Source of the DNA: Dolomedes plantarius
Taxonomy: Eukaryota; Arthropoda; Arachnida; Araneae; Dolomedidae
Direction: 5' to 3'
Length of the DNA stretch: 64,000 nucleotides
Assembly: GCA_907164885.2 (NCBI GenBank)
Contig: OU015492.1
Location: 191,779,539 to 191,843,538, forward strand
Made by a program: the position numbers and the translations under genes. Shown here piece after piece: positions 26,700 through 38,368 of the stretch. Within the stretch, counting starts at the first letter, position 1; each line of letters starts with the position of its first letter. The notes beneath the pieces are model-generated. The model did not search any database. It saw only the letters and a list, made by a program, of their open reading frames with translations, and was not told where the DNA came from.

Positions 26700-28118
26700 T
26701 TGTTTCATCCTAGCGAGAGTTATTACATAATATTCGGAGCCTCTTTCTTGTAAAACACCCTATAGAAAACATGAATTAACAAAAAAACGCTATGTACTTC
26801 ATAAAATATGAACTATTCAGAGGTTTTTATTGGACTACATTAATGGGTTTATGTAGGAATCAATTAAAATAGTCGTAACAGTTACAATTTCAGTTTTTAC
26901 TTCAGAAAAAAATCTTTTATATTCTTGAACTTAAGAATCCTCTTTCAATTCTTCAGGCTTATACGTTTTTTATTAAGTTCTTTTTTTCTTTTGGATTCAC
27001 ATATAATCTACGAAATGGATTATCTACTCAGGATTGATTGGGAGTTTACTTTAAGTATTATAATCAATTATTCAACTAATGAAGACATTTTAAAAAATAG
27101 GGAAATAAAGACGTACTTAGATTCAGTTACAAAAGCATTTGAGTTTTTTAATACTTTCACTCCGAAATGCTCCTACCAAAGCATAATTGATTGGCTGTTA
27201 AAATTTAAGTCACTTATTTTCATGATTCTCTTCGACACGACTTATATAATTTAGTTTAGATACCTCACAAATGAAAAGGCATTTATTATAGATGAAGTAT
27301 TTTAATATTTTGCCTCGGAAAAGCAATTAAGCTTATAAAAAAAATTATACTTGTGATAAAACTGAAAAGGGGCGCAAGGAAATAATGACTTTCATTTAAC
27401 CTTTGACGTCAGAGGTCGTCAGACAGGCAACTTCTCGTTAAGATGAGAAATAATTTTTCAGTAACGAGGAAGCAAAGCAAAATGAATGAGTATGCGCAAC
27501 AAATAAAAATAACTCAATTATCCTAACGTATTTTGCAATCTTTACTTAAGACCTGCTTTTTTCATTTTGGAGCCTCGTTGAGTGTTATTTTATACAATGT
27601 TTCTAATAGCTAGTTCAAACACGTTAAAATGAATTTGCTAATGTTGTATGCGCCGGCTTAATAGACGAAAAAGAATTCAGAAAGGGTATAAGTAGTTTAC
27701 TAAGAATAATTCGACTAAGGGTAGTTCTTTTTTTTATTGGCATTTTGAATATTTCTCCATCTAAATACACTTGAAGGCGTCTGATTTAACAGGACTACAA
27801 CTACCGTTTGGGGTGCAGCAACACTGTGTTAGGACACATAATTTTACAAAATATTACAAACTTTTATCTGTATAAATGACCTTTTTTTTCTTAAAAATCA
27901 AAGATTGAAAATTTTCTTGAAAGTTTCAGGTAAAATGATATTTGTAAAATGTTATTCCCCCCATTGAGGTTTAAAGTAAAAAATTAGCACATTACTGTAA
28001 TTTTCAGAAATGAAGTATGCATCATGCACCCCTCCAACGTATTTTAAATAAATGTCATAACTTTAAACGCGTATAGCGCACTCCAAATGCTGAGTGTAAT
28101 GAAAATCATCTGGGACAC
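26700..28118. other. Non-coding, nothing recognised
   Basis: AT-rich. A stretch near 27400-27480 weakly resembles 29680-29760, but the alignment is too poor to call a repeat. Confidence 0.45.
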
Positions 28119-28122
28119 TTAA

Positions 28123-28425
28123 GGCTGCTGTGTACTAACCCTATTGTATTCGTTCACCACATTGTTAACCTGTGGAGAATATTTGTCTGCTATTTACATC
28201 TACATAAATGCTGATAATCCAATAAAAATGGTATTTTCAGATAGCCTTTATAAAATGAAGCTTTATAAAATGAATCCTGTTGCAAGGTGCAGACAAGTTC
28301 AGGCTATCTGAAAATACCATTTTTATTGAATTATCAGCATTTATGTAGCTGTAAATAGTAGACAAATTTTCACCATAGGTTAACATTGAGGTGAATGAAT
28401 TCAATAGGGTTAGTACACAGCAGCT
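28123..28425. mobile_element. TTAA-flanked palindromic MITE, ~303 bp
   Basis: Arms of about 125 bp (left from GGCTGCTGTGTACTAACCC, right ending GGGTTAGTACACAGCAGC) surround a spacer of about 50 bp holding a TTTATAAAATGAA duplicate. TTAA lies at 28119-28122 and 28426-28429. Fully foldback, no coding content. Confidence 0.8.
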
Positions 28426-28429
28426 TTAA

Positions 28430-29886
28430 CATAGTACAAGTTGGTTTATAACGATATCACGTTAGCTAAAAGAAATGTCTCCCGTGAGCGGTAATCAAAT
28501 CTTGCGCCTGTTTACTCCGAAGCCAGTCTCTTGACCTCTAGACCCTCCCAGTAATATGAAGAAATATCACAATGAAGAAATATCTTAACAACACCATTTC
28601 TCAGATATTTAGATGCAAGATATTCATTAGAAGAATAAAAAATCAAGTGTTTTGAACTTATATTTAAATCACTTTCAATAAATTAACAAGGTTTTTTAAT
28701 TAATTTCAATGACTAACAAACTTGACATAATGTAGCAAAATACAGAAAAAGAGCTAATAACTCTAGATCAACAAACAACAAAAAAGTACGGTAAGCCATG
28801 GTCCCATTCAAAATTTTGCCGTCAAATAATATTCCGATTCCATTAACTACTCTGAGGTATTTGCTTCGCTGGTTGGAATGTGTGTTCATAATACCGTTTC
28901 CTCATAAAGGACAAACTGAGATGAGCAGAACACGTACACCTGAAAAGTATTCTGCTAAACAGTCATGTCCGATAGAGTACTGAAAAGACGGAACTGGCTC
29001 TGATCGCAGGAAATCGGGAAAATTTCTTCCTAGTAGACAACTCCAGTTTTCTGACGCCGCTCTGTTTGTAAGGACTTGGCCAAATTGTGGGTTAGAAATT
29101 CTCCTGATGAAAAGCATGATAGAACGAAAGGTTATTTCGCCATCTGACAATTGCTGTAACTTAGCAAGGTGGATCTCACTGTTATTAAAAATCTGTACGG
29201 AAGTGGGGTACATCGTGTTTAATCTGCATATAATAGCTTTCTCAGACATCAAGTTTGCTTCAGTCACATGTATTGAAAGATCTCGAATTTTGCAACAGCT
29301 AGCAGTTTCTAACTTTTCTCCCACGTGTGAATTGAATGCGTTATCTCATTTAAAGCACTTCAGCTACTTAGTTAGTCTTCTACCGTAAATTCGTGCAATT
29401 TCTACAAGCAAAGAAATTCTTATTTCTGTTACTAATTCTATACTTCTGGCACTTAATTTGTTTTCTTAATCTAGTCTGCTCAAATCTACGATTTAATACA
29501 TCTCTTAGGTCATAAATATTGAAAAGTGCCTCAAAGGACTCATTCTTCAACTAATTCATTAGTTATTTGCATTTATAAGATATTCTAGAGATAAGTGACT
29601 AATTTTATATAAACTCCCATTAGAAAAAATAGGAAAGTTTGATCTATTGCAATAGATTGACTTGAATGTAAGGTGAACCCATCTTTAAGGTCAAATGTCA
29701 TCAGGCAGAAAACTCGTCTTTAATGAGGTAAATAAAAATTTAGCAACGGAAAAGACAAAGAAAAATACATTATCTTGATATACAAATAAAGTTAACCTGT
29801 TATTATTTTAATGTTATTTTAGCTATCGTTAAAAATACTTCCTTTGTGCTTGACATCCTTTGTTCATTTGTTTTATTCCGGGTTTC
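28430..29886. other. Mostly non-coding; one unassigned 140-codon minus frame
   Basis: 28902-29324 on the minus strand is open for 140 codons in a patch of more even base composition. The other strand is also open over much of it. I recognise no family motif, signal peptide or membrane segment. It could be chance or a relic; no function is proposed. A tRNA-like fragment may lie at 28490-28550 (minus), too degraded to call. Confidence 0.3.
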
Positions 29887-29890
29887 AAAT

Positions 29891-30138
29891 GAAGGCCTTA
29901 TTTGAATAGTGGTCCAACTTCATTCTTGTTCATTTTCAAATACAGAGCCTTAAAGTCTAATGAGTGCTGATAAATGGTTGCTGAAGTCTGATTTGTAATG
30001 CCCTCTGTTGGCAGCAGAAATAAGCTGGAGGTGTACCAGTTTAAAAATAAGATAGAAATGACTTGTATGAATATGAAAGTGAGGCTAACTTCATTTTTTT
30101 AATAAGTAGATTTGTACCACTATTAAAATAAGGCCTTC
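29891..30138. mobile_element. 248-bp MITE with AAAT flanks
   Basis: GAAGGCCTTATTTGAATAGT at the left is inverted at the right (ACTATTAAAATAAGGCCTTC). AAAT at 29887-29890 and at 30139-30142 may be the target duplication. Interior non-coding. Confidence 0.6.
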
Positions 30139-30142
30139 AAAT

Positions 30143-31054
30143 AAATTAAATCGTAAGTTTATAAGTTCGGGAAACATCCTTAAAAATTATTTCCAAGAAC
30201 TTGAGTAAGAATTTAACTAAATGATATGAAGAATAGTTAGTAATAATAGCTATGTGATAGAATGTTATAGGTATAATAAAACTGAGCGTTTGAATTTTTG
30301 GTTAATTATTATTTATAAACTGATTTTAACTGCCTTTAAAATTAGGTACTTTTACAACTATATTGAAATAAAAATCAATAGAGGTTTGACTACCTATCAG
30401 TCGTATGTTTAAAAAATGTTCAGTTTTTAATTCAGTTTATTGCTAATTGGAAATCAAGAGTCTAAAGCAAAAATAAAATAAAGGATACCCATTTTTAAAC
30501 TTTTGAATTTTATTTACATTTTTAAATTAATGAAGTTTTCATGCCTGTAACAAAACATACATCTTACAACATAGTTCAAAATAAAATTCAATAGATATTA
30601 CATTTATCTGCAGATTCATGGAAATACAATGTAAAAATTCAAATTAAGTCATTCTCTTTTTTTATATAAATTTGGATGTCTAAGGTAAAAAACAAGTAAA
30701 AATAGAAGTCTTTCAGTAAATTAAATTTTAAATAACCAAGGTTTTGAAATTTTTAAGGCGGAGTATTCTTACAACTTTTCTGAAAAGTAAAAAGCAAGAG
30801 TGACTGCATATATCCCCAGATGCATGGTAATGTGAAATGTATTTCACTGAAAATTTTTTTTTTCAAGAAATGAGACATTTAGGGCATAAAGAAGCTCAAA
30901 AGCAGTCGTGTAAAACCGCCAGACGTCCTTGTGGGAAGGACGGGACGAATAATAAAGTTTTGAAAATTTCCTTTTAGGGGAACTTAGGAAAAAACTCTCA
31001 TAGTTATTAAGATTAATGAGGAAAACGAGATAACACATGCGTGTAAAATTTTAA
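30143..31054. other. Non-coding, nothing recognised
   Basis: AT-rich; no supported feature. Confidence 0.5.
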
Positions 31055-31320
31055 AATGCTATATATTAGAGGACTTGAGAAAAAATTTACATTCCAAGCG
31101 ATAAAATTTTTAAACTTCTTTGCGAGCTTGAACACATTAAAAATTCTAGGTAAAAATCAAAAGAAATTGTTCTACATTCAGATAAATTCTATATGTTACA
31201 GTACTTGAGAAAAAAATTTCATCCCATGCGATTAACTTTTCAAACTTCTTTGTGAGAATGAACACATCGAAAAATCTAGGTAAAAATCAGCAGAAACTGT
31301 TACAAATTCAGAAAAATCTG
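31055..31320. repeat. Two tandem ~130-bp repeats, third copy at 32757-32892
   Basis: Each unit contains a run such as TTTTTAAACTTCTTTG, then GAACACAT and a GTAAAAATCA-AGAAA-TGTT block. Units at about 31062-31190 and 31191-31320 are adjacent; a diverged third is at 32757-32892. Non-coding. Confidence 0.65.
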
Positions 31321-31681
31321 TGTATATAAAACGCGTAGGTATGCGGCACAAAAATCAACGATATTTCTATACTTCGAATGGCAACGACTGCAACTGCCAG
31401 ATGTAAACATTAGCGGCCAGCTGCCTGTGTGTAGTGGCTGGATGATAACACGTAATTTGATACAATTTAATTGCTGTATTTTACTCGTGAATAATTTTAA
31501 TTTATTCATTTGTTCCACCGGTTTTTCTAAATGTATGTAAGAGGACAAACTTTTGACAAAATATGTTTAGACCTATTAAATCCAGTGTTTAGTCATGGAC
31601 AGTAAGTTGTATGTAAGTTTATCTAGAGTCCATTCTTTTGATTATGTCTATGTAGAATCTCCTACCTCTGAAATACTCAAC
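31321..31681. other. Non-coding spacer
   Basis: Nothing recognised. Confidence 0.5.
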
Positions 31682-31689
31682 TGTGTATA

Positions 31690-32166
31690 CAGAGCCTGAC
31701 TAAGGCAGGGGCATACAGGGCAATTGTCCCGGGCCCCCACATCAGAGGGGGGGCCCCAAATCGAATACAAAGTTTATTTTACGTTTATTTTAATGTTTTT
31801 TTTTACTTTTTTGAGATTTTGAATTGTTGAGAATGAAAAATCACGGAAATATAACGAATAAATTTAAATAGCATTTTTGTAAAATTTTGGCTCTTCAGAT
31901 GTGCTATATCCCTTTTAATGATGGACATAGAATTGTCAGAAAATCAGTAAAATGGACAAAATGATATTTCGTCTGACCATTGGAGGGGGGGGAAACATTA
32001 TAGCTATTTTAGGTTCTAGTCAATTTTCTTGTTATATATCTATAATGAGGTGAAAAATTTAAATACCTCCATAAAGTTCGGTTCTTCATTACTGAAGTAG
32101 TGAAGCAGAGGGGGGGCCCCAAAGAAGTTTTTGCCCCAGGCCCCAATTAGGCTAAGTCGGGCCCTG
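31690..32166. mobile_element. hAT-type MITE with perfect 8-bp target duplication
   Basis: TGTGTATA at 31682-31689 is repeated exactly at 32167-32174. Ends are CAGAGCCTGACTAAGGC and, inverted, GCTAAGTCGGGCCCTG. The CAGRG start and 8-bp duplication are hallmarks of hAT elements. Subterminal G-rich GAGGGGGGGCCCC blocks occur near both ends in direct orientation. 477 bp, no transposase. Confidence 0.85.
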
Positions 32167-32219
32167 TGTGTATATCAAGAAGTTTCAGGGATATCATAGT
32201 AAAATATTAATAACAGAAT

Positions 32220-32465
32220 TTTTACTCCATTTTATAAGTGAAGAAATTTTCCTAACAATTTTTTTATTTGATATGATTAAATGTAGATATCTAAATTGTG
32301 AACAATAGTACATACAGAGGGTTATGTAATCCACACTATATTTTAGTACTTGCTGAATGTTTACTCCTTATTTTTGAGTGGAAACATTTTTCCTCCAATA
32401 ATTTCTTATTTGATGTAATGATAAAGTGTAGATATCTTAATTTTGAAAAATTATACATATAGAGA
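32220..32465. repeat. Direct duplication of a ~105-bp segment
   Basis: About 32220-32325 and 32358-32465 share TTTACTCC...AGTG-AGAAA...TTATTTGATAT/GTAATG...GTAGATATCTAA blocks in order. Diverged. Confidence 0.55.
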
Positions 32466-32469
32466 CAGA

Positions 32470-33480
32470 TGTAATTTTTAAAAAGATTGGTGTTGGGTTA
32501 TTCAGTCTTATCGTTAACTCTGTACTGAAGTAATGGTAATTAACATTTTTTAATCACAATTTTTTTACTAGAATCAGCGTTATAGAGAATTTTCTAATGA
32601 TTATAAATTTTTTGGCTGAGATCCCATTACCACTTATCAACGTATGTTTATAATGACAGGTAATGGTAACATTCCTTATATACATTCTTTCAGTTGAGTT
32701 GTTTTGCAAAAGAAAATATAAAACTAAAAGCGACCATGCTGGTCACGCAGCGGCTAGTTCTATATATTAGAGGATTTCTGAAAAAAATTTTATTCCCCGT
32801 GGTTCAATTTTTAAACTTCTTTTTTGGCTATAAACACATTAAAAAATTGAAGCAAAAATTCAGCAGAAATTGTTCAACATTAAAAAAAATACATACTTAT
32901 ATTTCATGAACAATTAAACTTTCAAACCAACAGTATTTATAGACAGACAAGTACACTACCGAATAAGTCTCCTGTAATTAGCGACTTTTTTGATTTCTTA
33001 CGATGCAAATGCCAGTTTTCTAAAAAAAATCAAATCGAATCAAATTCAGACGTGTTTAGAAATTATGGAATAATTAATTATCCTAAAAATAAAATTTATG
33101 AGTCTTAATTTTATGTTCGTTGAAAGAGCAGAATATTTTTTCCAAGGAACAAGAATCTTGTTCAAATCATCCTTTCAAGAACTCTGTAAAAGTACGGAAA
33201 ACTAAGATTCTTCTATAAACGTTTCCATCACACTGGAGCGTTTGAACTCCCAGAAGAGGAAATTACAGCTCCTAACATTCACCGGAAATGACTACTTAGA
33301 CACTGGCTACAAAGATATCGAATAAAAGTAACATTACCCAACATAAATTGGTTTTCTATAATCAATGCAGTTAAGTATTAATACAAAAGTCAGAAAAGAG
33401 GCCTAGACAAATAAAAGTTTTAAAAAATTCGTCATGTAAGAATTTACACATCCATACACCACAGAAAATTTATAAAAAAA
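32470..33480. other. Non-coding, apart from the third 130-bp repeat copy
   Basis: 32757-32892 is the repeat copy noted above. Nothing else supported. Confidence 0.5.
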
Positions 33481-33482
33481 AT

Positions 33483-33572
<90 letters not shown>
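33483..33572. repeat. Compound TA/TG microsatellite
   Basis: TA then TG then TA dinucleotides, ending in the TA that borders the Tc1 terminal repeat. Confidence 0.95.
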
Positions 33573-33575
<3 letters not shown>

Positions 33576-34857
33576 TGCTGGCCACTGTAAATGCAACACC
33601 CTGAAGGAAACATGCAAATAACATGAAATTTACAACATGCCTTAGCGGAGGTGAGATATGAAAATGATTAGAATTTCAGCTCAGACGCACATCACGCGCG
33701 CCTGTGGCGCCACTTCAAAGCGCTATTTAAGGCTTGGAGATTTCGACGATTTCAAGTTCGGCAATTGTGTTTTTCTTGTGGTTTTTTCAAAAAAAACGAT
33801 CAATTATGCCTCGTCGAAAACAGCGATCATCTTTTGATCAAGTATCCGAGTTCGACAGAGGAAGGATAGTGGCCTACGGAGATTGTGGATTATCTTTCAG
33901 GGAAATCGGTAGTCGTGTTGGACGAAACCAAACAACTGTAATGCGGATATGTGATCGTTGGATGCAGGAGTGTACGACGGACCGGCGTGTTCGATCGCAT
34001 CCACCTCAGCGCACCACTTCACGTGATGACAAGCAAATTGTGCGCATGGCAGTGACAGATCGCTCAGTCACATCACGAACCATAGCACAGCACATGCAGT
34101 CTGTAACGCATCATCCAGTGTCTGCGCGTACCATTCGACGCCGTTTACAGCAGAGTGGTCTGTCCGCAAGACGCCCATTGCTTTGTCTACCCTTGACGCA
34201 GAACCACAGACGTCTCCGCCGCCAATGGTGCGATGACAGAAGGATGTGGACAGCAGAATGGAATGAAATAGTCTTTACTGACGAGTCACGCTTCTGTCTG
34301 CAACACCACGATGGTCGCATTCGAGTTTCGAGACACCGTGAAGAGGGGATGCTGAACAGCTGCGTTATGCACCGCCACACTGGTCCTGCACCGGGTATTA
34401 TGGTATGGGGCGGTATTGGATATCACTCTCGCACACCTCTAGTACGCATTGCCGTTACTTTAAACAGTCAGCGATACATCTCCGAGGTGTTGGAGCCAGT
34501 TGTCCTTCCTTACCTTCAGGGCTTGCCCACAGCAATATTTCAATAGGATAATGCGCGACCACACGTGGCACGCATTGTCCAACGGTTCTTCGTCAATCGC
34601 CAGATTAAATTGCTTCCCTGGCCGCCTCGCTCTCCGGATCTTTCGCCGATAGAAAACATGTGGTTCATGGTTGCTCTACGATTGATCCAGATTCCATCCC
34701 CAGCTGCCACAGCAGATCAACTTTGGCAACGTGTGGAAGCTGCTTGGTCTGCTGTACCCCAAGAACTCATCCAAAGTCTCTTTGAATCAATGCCGAGACG
34801 TGTGGCAGCGATGATCTCCAACAATGGCGCCTACTCTGGCTACTGATTTTGGCAGGA
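33573..34857 (+). mobile_element. Tc1-like element, 3' terminal repeat lost
   Basis: The 5' terminal repeat CACTGCTGGCCACTG starts at 33573 after TA. The transposase gene follows. Homology with the 3339-4237 copy stops just after the stop codon (near TTTTGGCAGGA, 34857). From there sequence leads into a mariner-like element, so the 3' terminal repeat is missing and this copy could not be mobilised. Confidence 0.88.
33806..34846 (+). pseudogene. Tc1-like transposase (DD34E) with one in-frame stop
   Basis: Start chosen at ATG 33806 (MPRRKQRSSFDQ). It gives 346 residues counting the stop position, normal for Tc1 transposases. Two helix-turn-helix units: residues ~10-60 (DRGRIVAYGDCGLSFREIG, then NQTTVMRI) and ~90-135 (SVTSRTIAQHMQ, SARTIRRRLQQSGL). 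A basic nuclear-targeting-like stretch precedes the catalytic core. Catalytic Asp159 (FTDES), Asp248 (DNARPH) and Glu283 (SPIENMW); 34 residues lie between the last two. A TAG at 34544-34546 replaces the second Gln of the QQDNARPH motif in the related copy. Otherwise it is open throughout. The enzyme would cut and paste the element at TA sites. Family identification is firm; activity is excluded by the stop and the missing terminal repeat. Confidence 0.92.
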
Positions 34858-34868
34858 TTGCGGCAATA

Positions 34869-36310
34869 GGATCAGAGGAACATTGGATTTTAGTTTCCAA
34901 GGAAAAAAATGTTTCCAAAAGTAACAGTAAAGAGGGCGCTCACACATCATACTGAGACTTTTTTTGCAAATCAATCTATGAATAAAACACTGACTGGAAA
35001 TGGATCCGTCATTCGAAGCCGGCAGCATGCTTTCTGTACCAGATCGAGTGTTGGTGGTTAAACTTTTCTACAAGAATGGTAAATCCACAATTGTTGCATT
35101 GCAGAAGTTTCGGACGGAGAAAGGAATGAAGGCGAAAAATAGTGCTGTTTCGTTGACTGGGATACTGAATTTAGTACGACGTTTTGAGGAAACGGGGAGT
35201 TTGAAGGATCGTCCACGAAGTGGAAGACCATCCTTGAGCGTGGACCGCATCCATGTTGTACAAAGTGTCGAGGAAGATTTGGCAGCCGAGATATCAACAG
35301 GGAGTAGCAGTGCTCGTGAAGCTGGGAGAAGAACGGGGATTCCGGAACCGTTGATTCGACGTATTCTGCACGGAATGTTGAATCTGTATCCGTACAAAAT
35401 CTGGGCACTTCCCCAGGTATTACCCGAAGATACAGATGCAAGACAAAACTTTGCTACATGGGCTCTGGCACAAATGGAACGTAACCCACAATGGTTGCTG
35501 TATGTCATATGGACGGATGAAGCCCACCTTTCACTGCATGGTGACGTTAATACGCAAAACACTCGTATCTGGGCGACGTCAAACCCTCGTGAGTACCTGA
35601 GCCAGCCACTGCATTCTCCTCATGTGACTGTTTGGTGTGGTTTGTTTTATTCTGGGCCCTTTCTTTTGTGAAGAGCCTTGTCCTGTATCCGGCAGGAAAA
35701 CCTGTACGGTCACAGCAGCACGGAATCTTATGCTTTTGCGTGACCACGTTAAGCCTGCTTTGCAGGAAAGACATGCGTTTCCTGTTTTCACCTTCATGCA
35801 GGATGGTGCCCCGCCACACATTTCACGTGATGTCAAGACCTTCCTGTTGGAATCTTTCACTGAAAACCGAGTGAAAAGTCGCGGTTGTAGGGTTCGGTGG
35901 CCCTCAAGGTCACCAGACTTGACTCCGGCAGATATTTGGTTGTGGGGATACTTAAAGTCTCGTGTGTACCGGGGCTCCCCAACCACTTTGGTGGAACTGA
36001 AAAATGCCATTCGACAGTCAGTCGCTCCCATCGATGGCGACATGCTACACTCCGCTGTAATGGGAGTAGTGGCGTGCTTCACTTGCCTATTACCTTGTGA
36101 TGGTGGTAATATTGAACATCTGTTACTTTAAAATAAATGCACAGTCTCATGTTATTGTGATCTGTTTGATTTTATGTTTGCGTTTGCCTGATTTGCATAA
36201 AACTTCTCAGTATGACGTGTGAGCTCCCTCATTCGGTTACTTTTAGAATCTTTTTTAATTTTTTTTTTTTTAAGCACGTTAAAAAAAACAATCTATTGTC
36301 CCTCTGATCC
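34869..36310 (+). mobile_element. Mariner-like element with long imperfect terminal repeats
   Basis: TA at 34867-34868 and 36311-36312. Terminal repeats begin GGATCAGAGGRAC and continue imperfectly for about 100 bp at each end; the inner block (GAGGGCGCTCACAC-TCATACTGAG) is the best conserved. 1442 bp with one transposase gene inside, a size typical of mariner/Tc1 elements. It is the most complete element in the window: both ends and the gene are present, and the defect seen is a frameshift. Confidence 0.88.
35000..36131 (+). pseudogene. Mariner-like DDD transposase, single frameshift
   Basis: ATG at 35000. An N-terminal helix-turn-helix region of the arthropod DUF4817 type (LSVPDRVLVVKLFYKNGKST, residues ~11-60), a linker with RPRSGRPS, then the DDE_3-like core. 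The first Asp is residue 173 (WTDEAHLS). The frame shifts between about 35640 and 35670 (frame of 35000 to frame of 35637). The remainder carries the second Asp in QDGAPPH (35802) and a third Asp in SPDLTPADIW (35931), 42 residues apart from the second. That spacing sets it apart from DD34E Tc1 and DD34D mariner and is close to the DD41D group (inference). It ends at TAA 36131, directly followed by AATAAA. Total about 376 residues. One net indel disables it. Confidence 0.88.
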
Positions 36311-36393
36311 TATTGGAGCAAGCAGAAAATTTTTCCGAAAATTACTTCTTTTATTATGAATTTTTGAACTCTCCACGAATTTATGACGCACCC

Positions 36394-36536
<143 letters not shown>

Positions 36537-36539
36537 TGT

Positions 36540-37794
36540 TGGTAGAAACTTTTTTTATATAAATTTTCTATTTATAGGAAAAGAAGTTAAGAAATTTTCC
36601 TAACACTAAGTTGTTTACAAAATAAATATTTTGTGAATTAAAGGTAATAGAAATTCTTTATCAAAAAAACTATTGCTACTTTTTTTGCAGATATATGTAC
36701 AATAATTATTTATTTAAAGTATGAAATCTACAATTATTTATTTAAAATATCTTTTGAGGAAAGTTCAACTAAATAAAATGATAGAGATGTTAAAATAATT
36801 TCCATTTAATAGTGATAAACTTCTTTTCGAATGGCAGCAAATGTCTTGTATTTCATTTAAATTGTGGATTATAAATCATTTATTTTTGCAACGTATTATA
36901 TCAAAGTTAGAGTTTACACGTGAATTTTTTCAATCCTTAGAAAGTTCTTTATCATCAGTTTTGAGAATATTTTTTCGATGAAAAAAAAATCTACCATTCC
37001 GACAGAATTCCAGTCCTGTTGTAAGTCGGTAAAATAATAATTACTTTTTACTTTGTGAAATGCTGCAGATGAATATTTTAATTTCATAAAATTCAAATCA
37101 TTGACTTAAGCAACTCACGTACTATAAGTCATAAAACTGGGAATTCCTTTTGTGGACTTATTTAGCTTAAATGTAAGACCACAAAGCATTTGAATTATTA
37201 AAGAACACTTGCGGTTAAACAGAAATATTTTAACGACTGGCTAATTTATATGGGAGATGAATTTAACAGCAATATCCGAGAGCACGACATGTTTATGCTT
37301 TAAGTTTGTTAAATAACACTTAAGACCTTCAGAGGCGTTGTGCAAAAATACTCCTTTCCTGTGATCATATCCAGATTTTAATACTGTCAGCCTAGCTCTA
37401 TTCAAGATTTTTTCTGTAAAGAGAGAAGCAAGCACAAGATAAAAATGAAAGGAGTTCGTTCAAAGTAGCGGTAGACTCAAAGAGATTTTTATGTCGCCTT
37501 AATAAAATAGCTCTTTTTCTGAGATTTTACGCTCGCGCACTCAGAAATACTTTAAAAATTGTGAAAGATACTATAAACTTTAAAAGGATATTCTAAACAG
37601 TAAACTAGAACTGGTGTTTTACGTAATTGCTCAGAAAATATGACATATTACTTTAAAGAATACGCCAAAATTTATTCACTTTCATAACTTAATATCTATC
37701 TATGCAAATGACACTTTATTAGTTAGGTTTAACAATTGAATAATTTAGAAACCTTAGCATTTTCTTTATATTTTAAATATATACGTCTTAATAT
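36540..37794. other. Non-coding, nothing recognised
   Basis: AT-rich; open frames lack motifs. Confidence 0.5.
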
Positions 37795-37940
37795 AGACCT
37801 TATTTAACCTTTAGCTTACGGGGCTAATTTTCCTCATTCCCTCTTCAGAACGGAAAATTTCATACGCCCTTTGTAAGTACGGCCCTTAAAAGGGTTATAT
37901 ATATATATATATATACAGATACAGTTATACAGAATATATA

Positions 37941-38270
37941 CAGAATAATTCCGTTATAGCGAACCCGGTATATAAGGAACTCACGGATATAACGAACGAA
38001 AATTTTTGTCCCGCATTTTTCCTATTTTACGTAATTTAATTACTATTGTGCCAGTTTAATGTAATCGATTTTAGTCGATTTAATTCATTAGTGATTATTT
38101 TTAATAGATTTTATCATTTTTCAATACATCATTACTGAATACACATTGTAATTAATGAGTTATACATTTTGTCAACTCTAGCATTTTTCTTAACGGTTCG
38201 GATATAGCGAATCACCGGATGAAGCGAACAAAACCTTTGGTCCCTTGAAGTTCGTTATAACGAGGTTGTA

Positions 38271-38273
<3 letters not shown>
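37941..38273. mobile_element. Tigger/pogo-like MITE nested in TA tract
   Basis: CAGAATAATTCCGTTATAGC at the left and, inverted, CAGTACAACCTCGTTATAAC at the right. Subterminal CGGATATAACGAAC-type motifs occur several times. The CAG...CTG ends and TA-rich target fit pogo-type MITEs. 333 bp, no transposase. Confidence 0.75.
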
Positions 38274-38275
<2 letters not shown>

Positions 38276-38363
<88 letters not shown>

Positions 38364-38368
38364 TATAT
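38276..38368. repeat. (TA)n followed by (TATG)n
   Basis: TA dinucleotides to about 38335, then seven TATG-type tetranucleotides, then TA. Confidence 0.95.

Noticed and set aside
28902..29324. 140-codon minus-strand frame as a gene
   Set aside because: No recognisable motif, splice context or promoter; both strands are open. It is noted only as unassigned.
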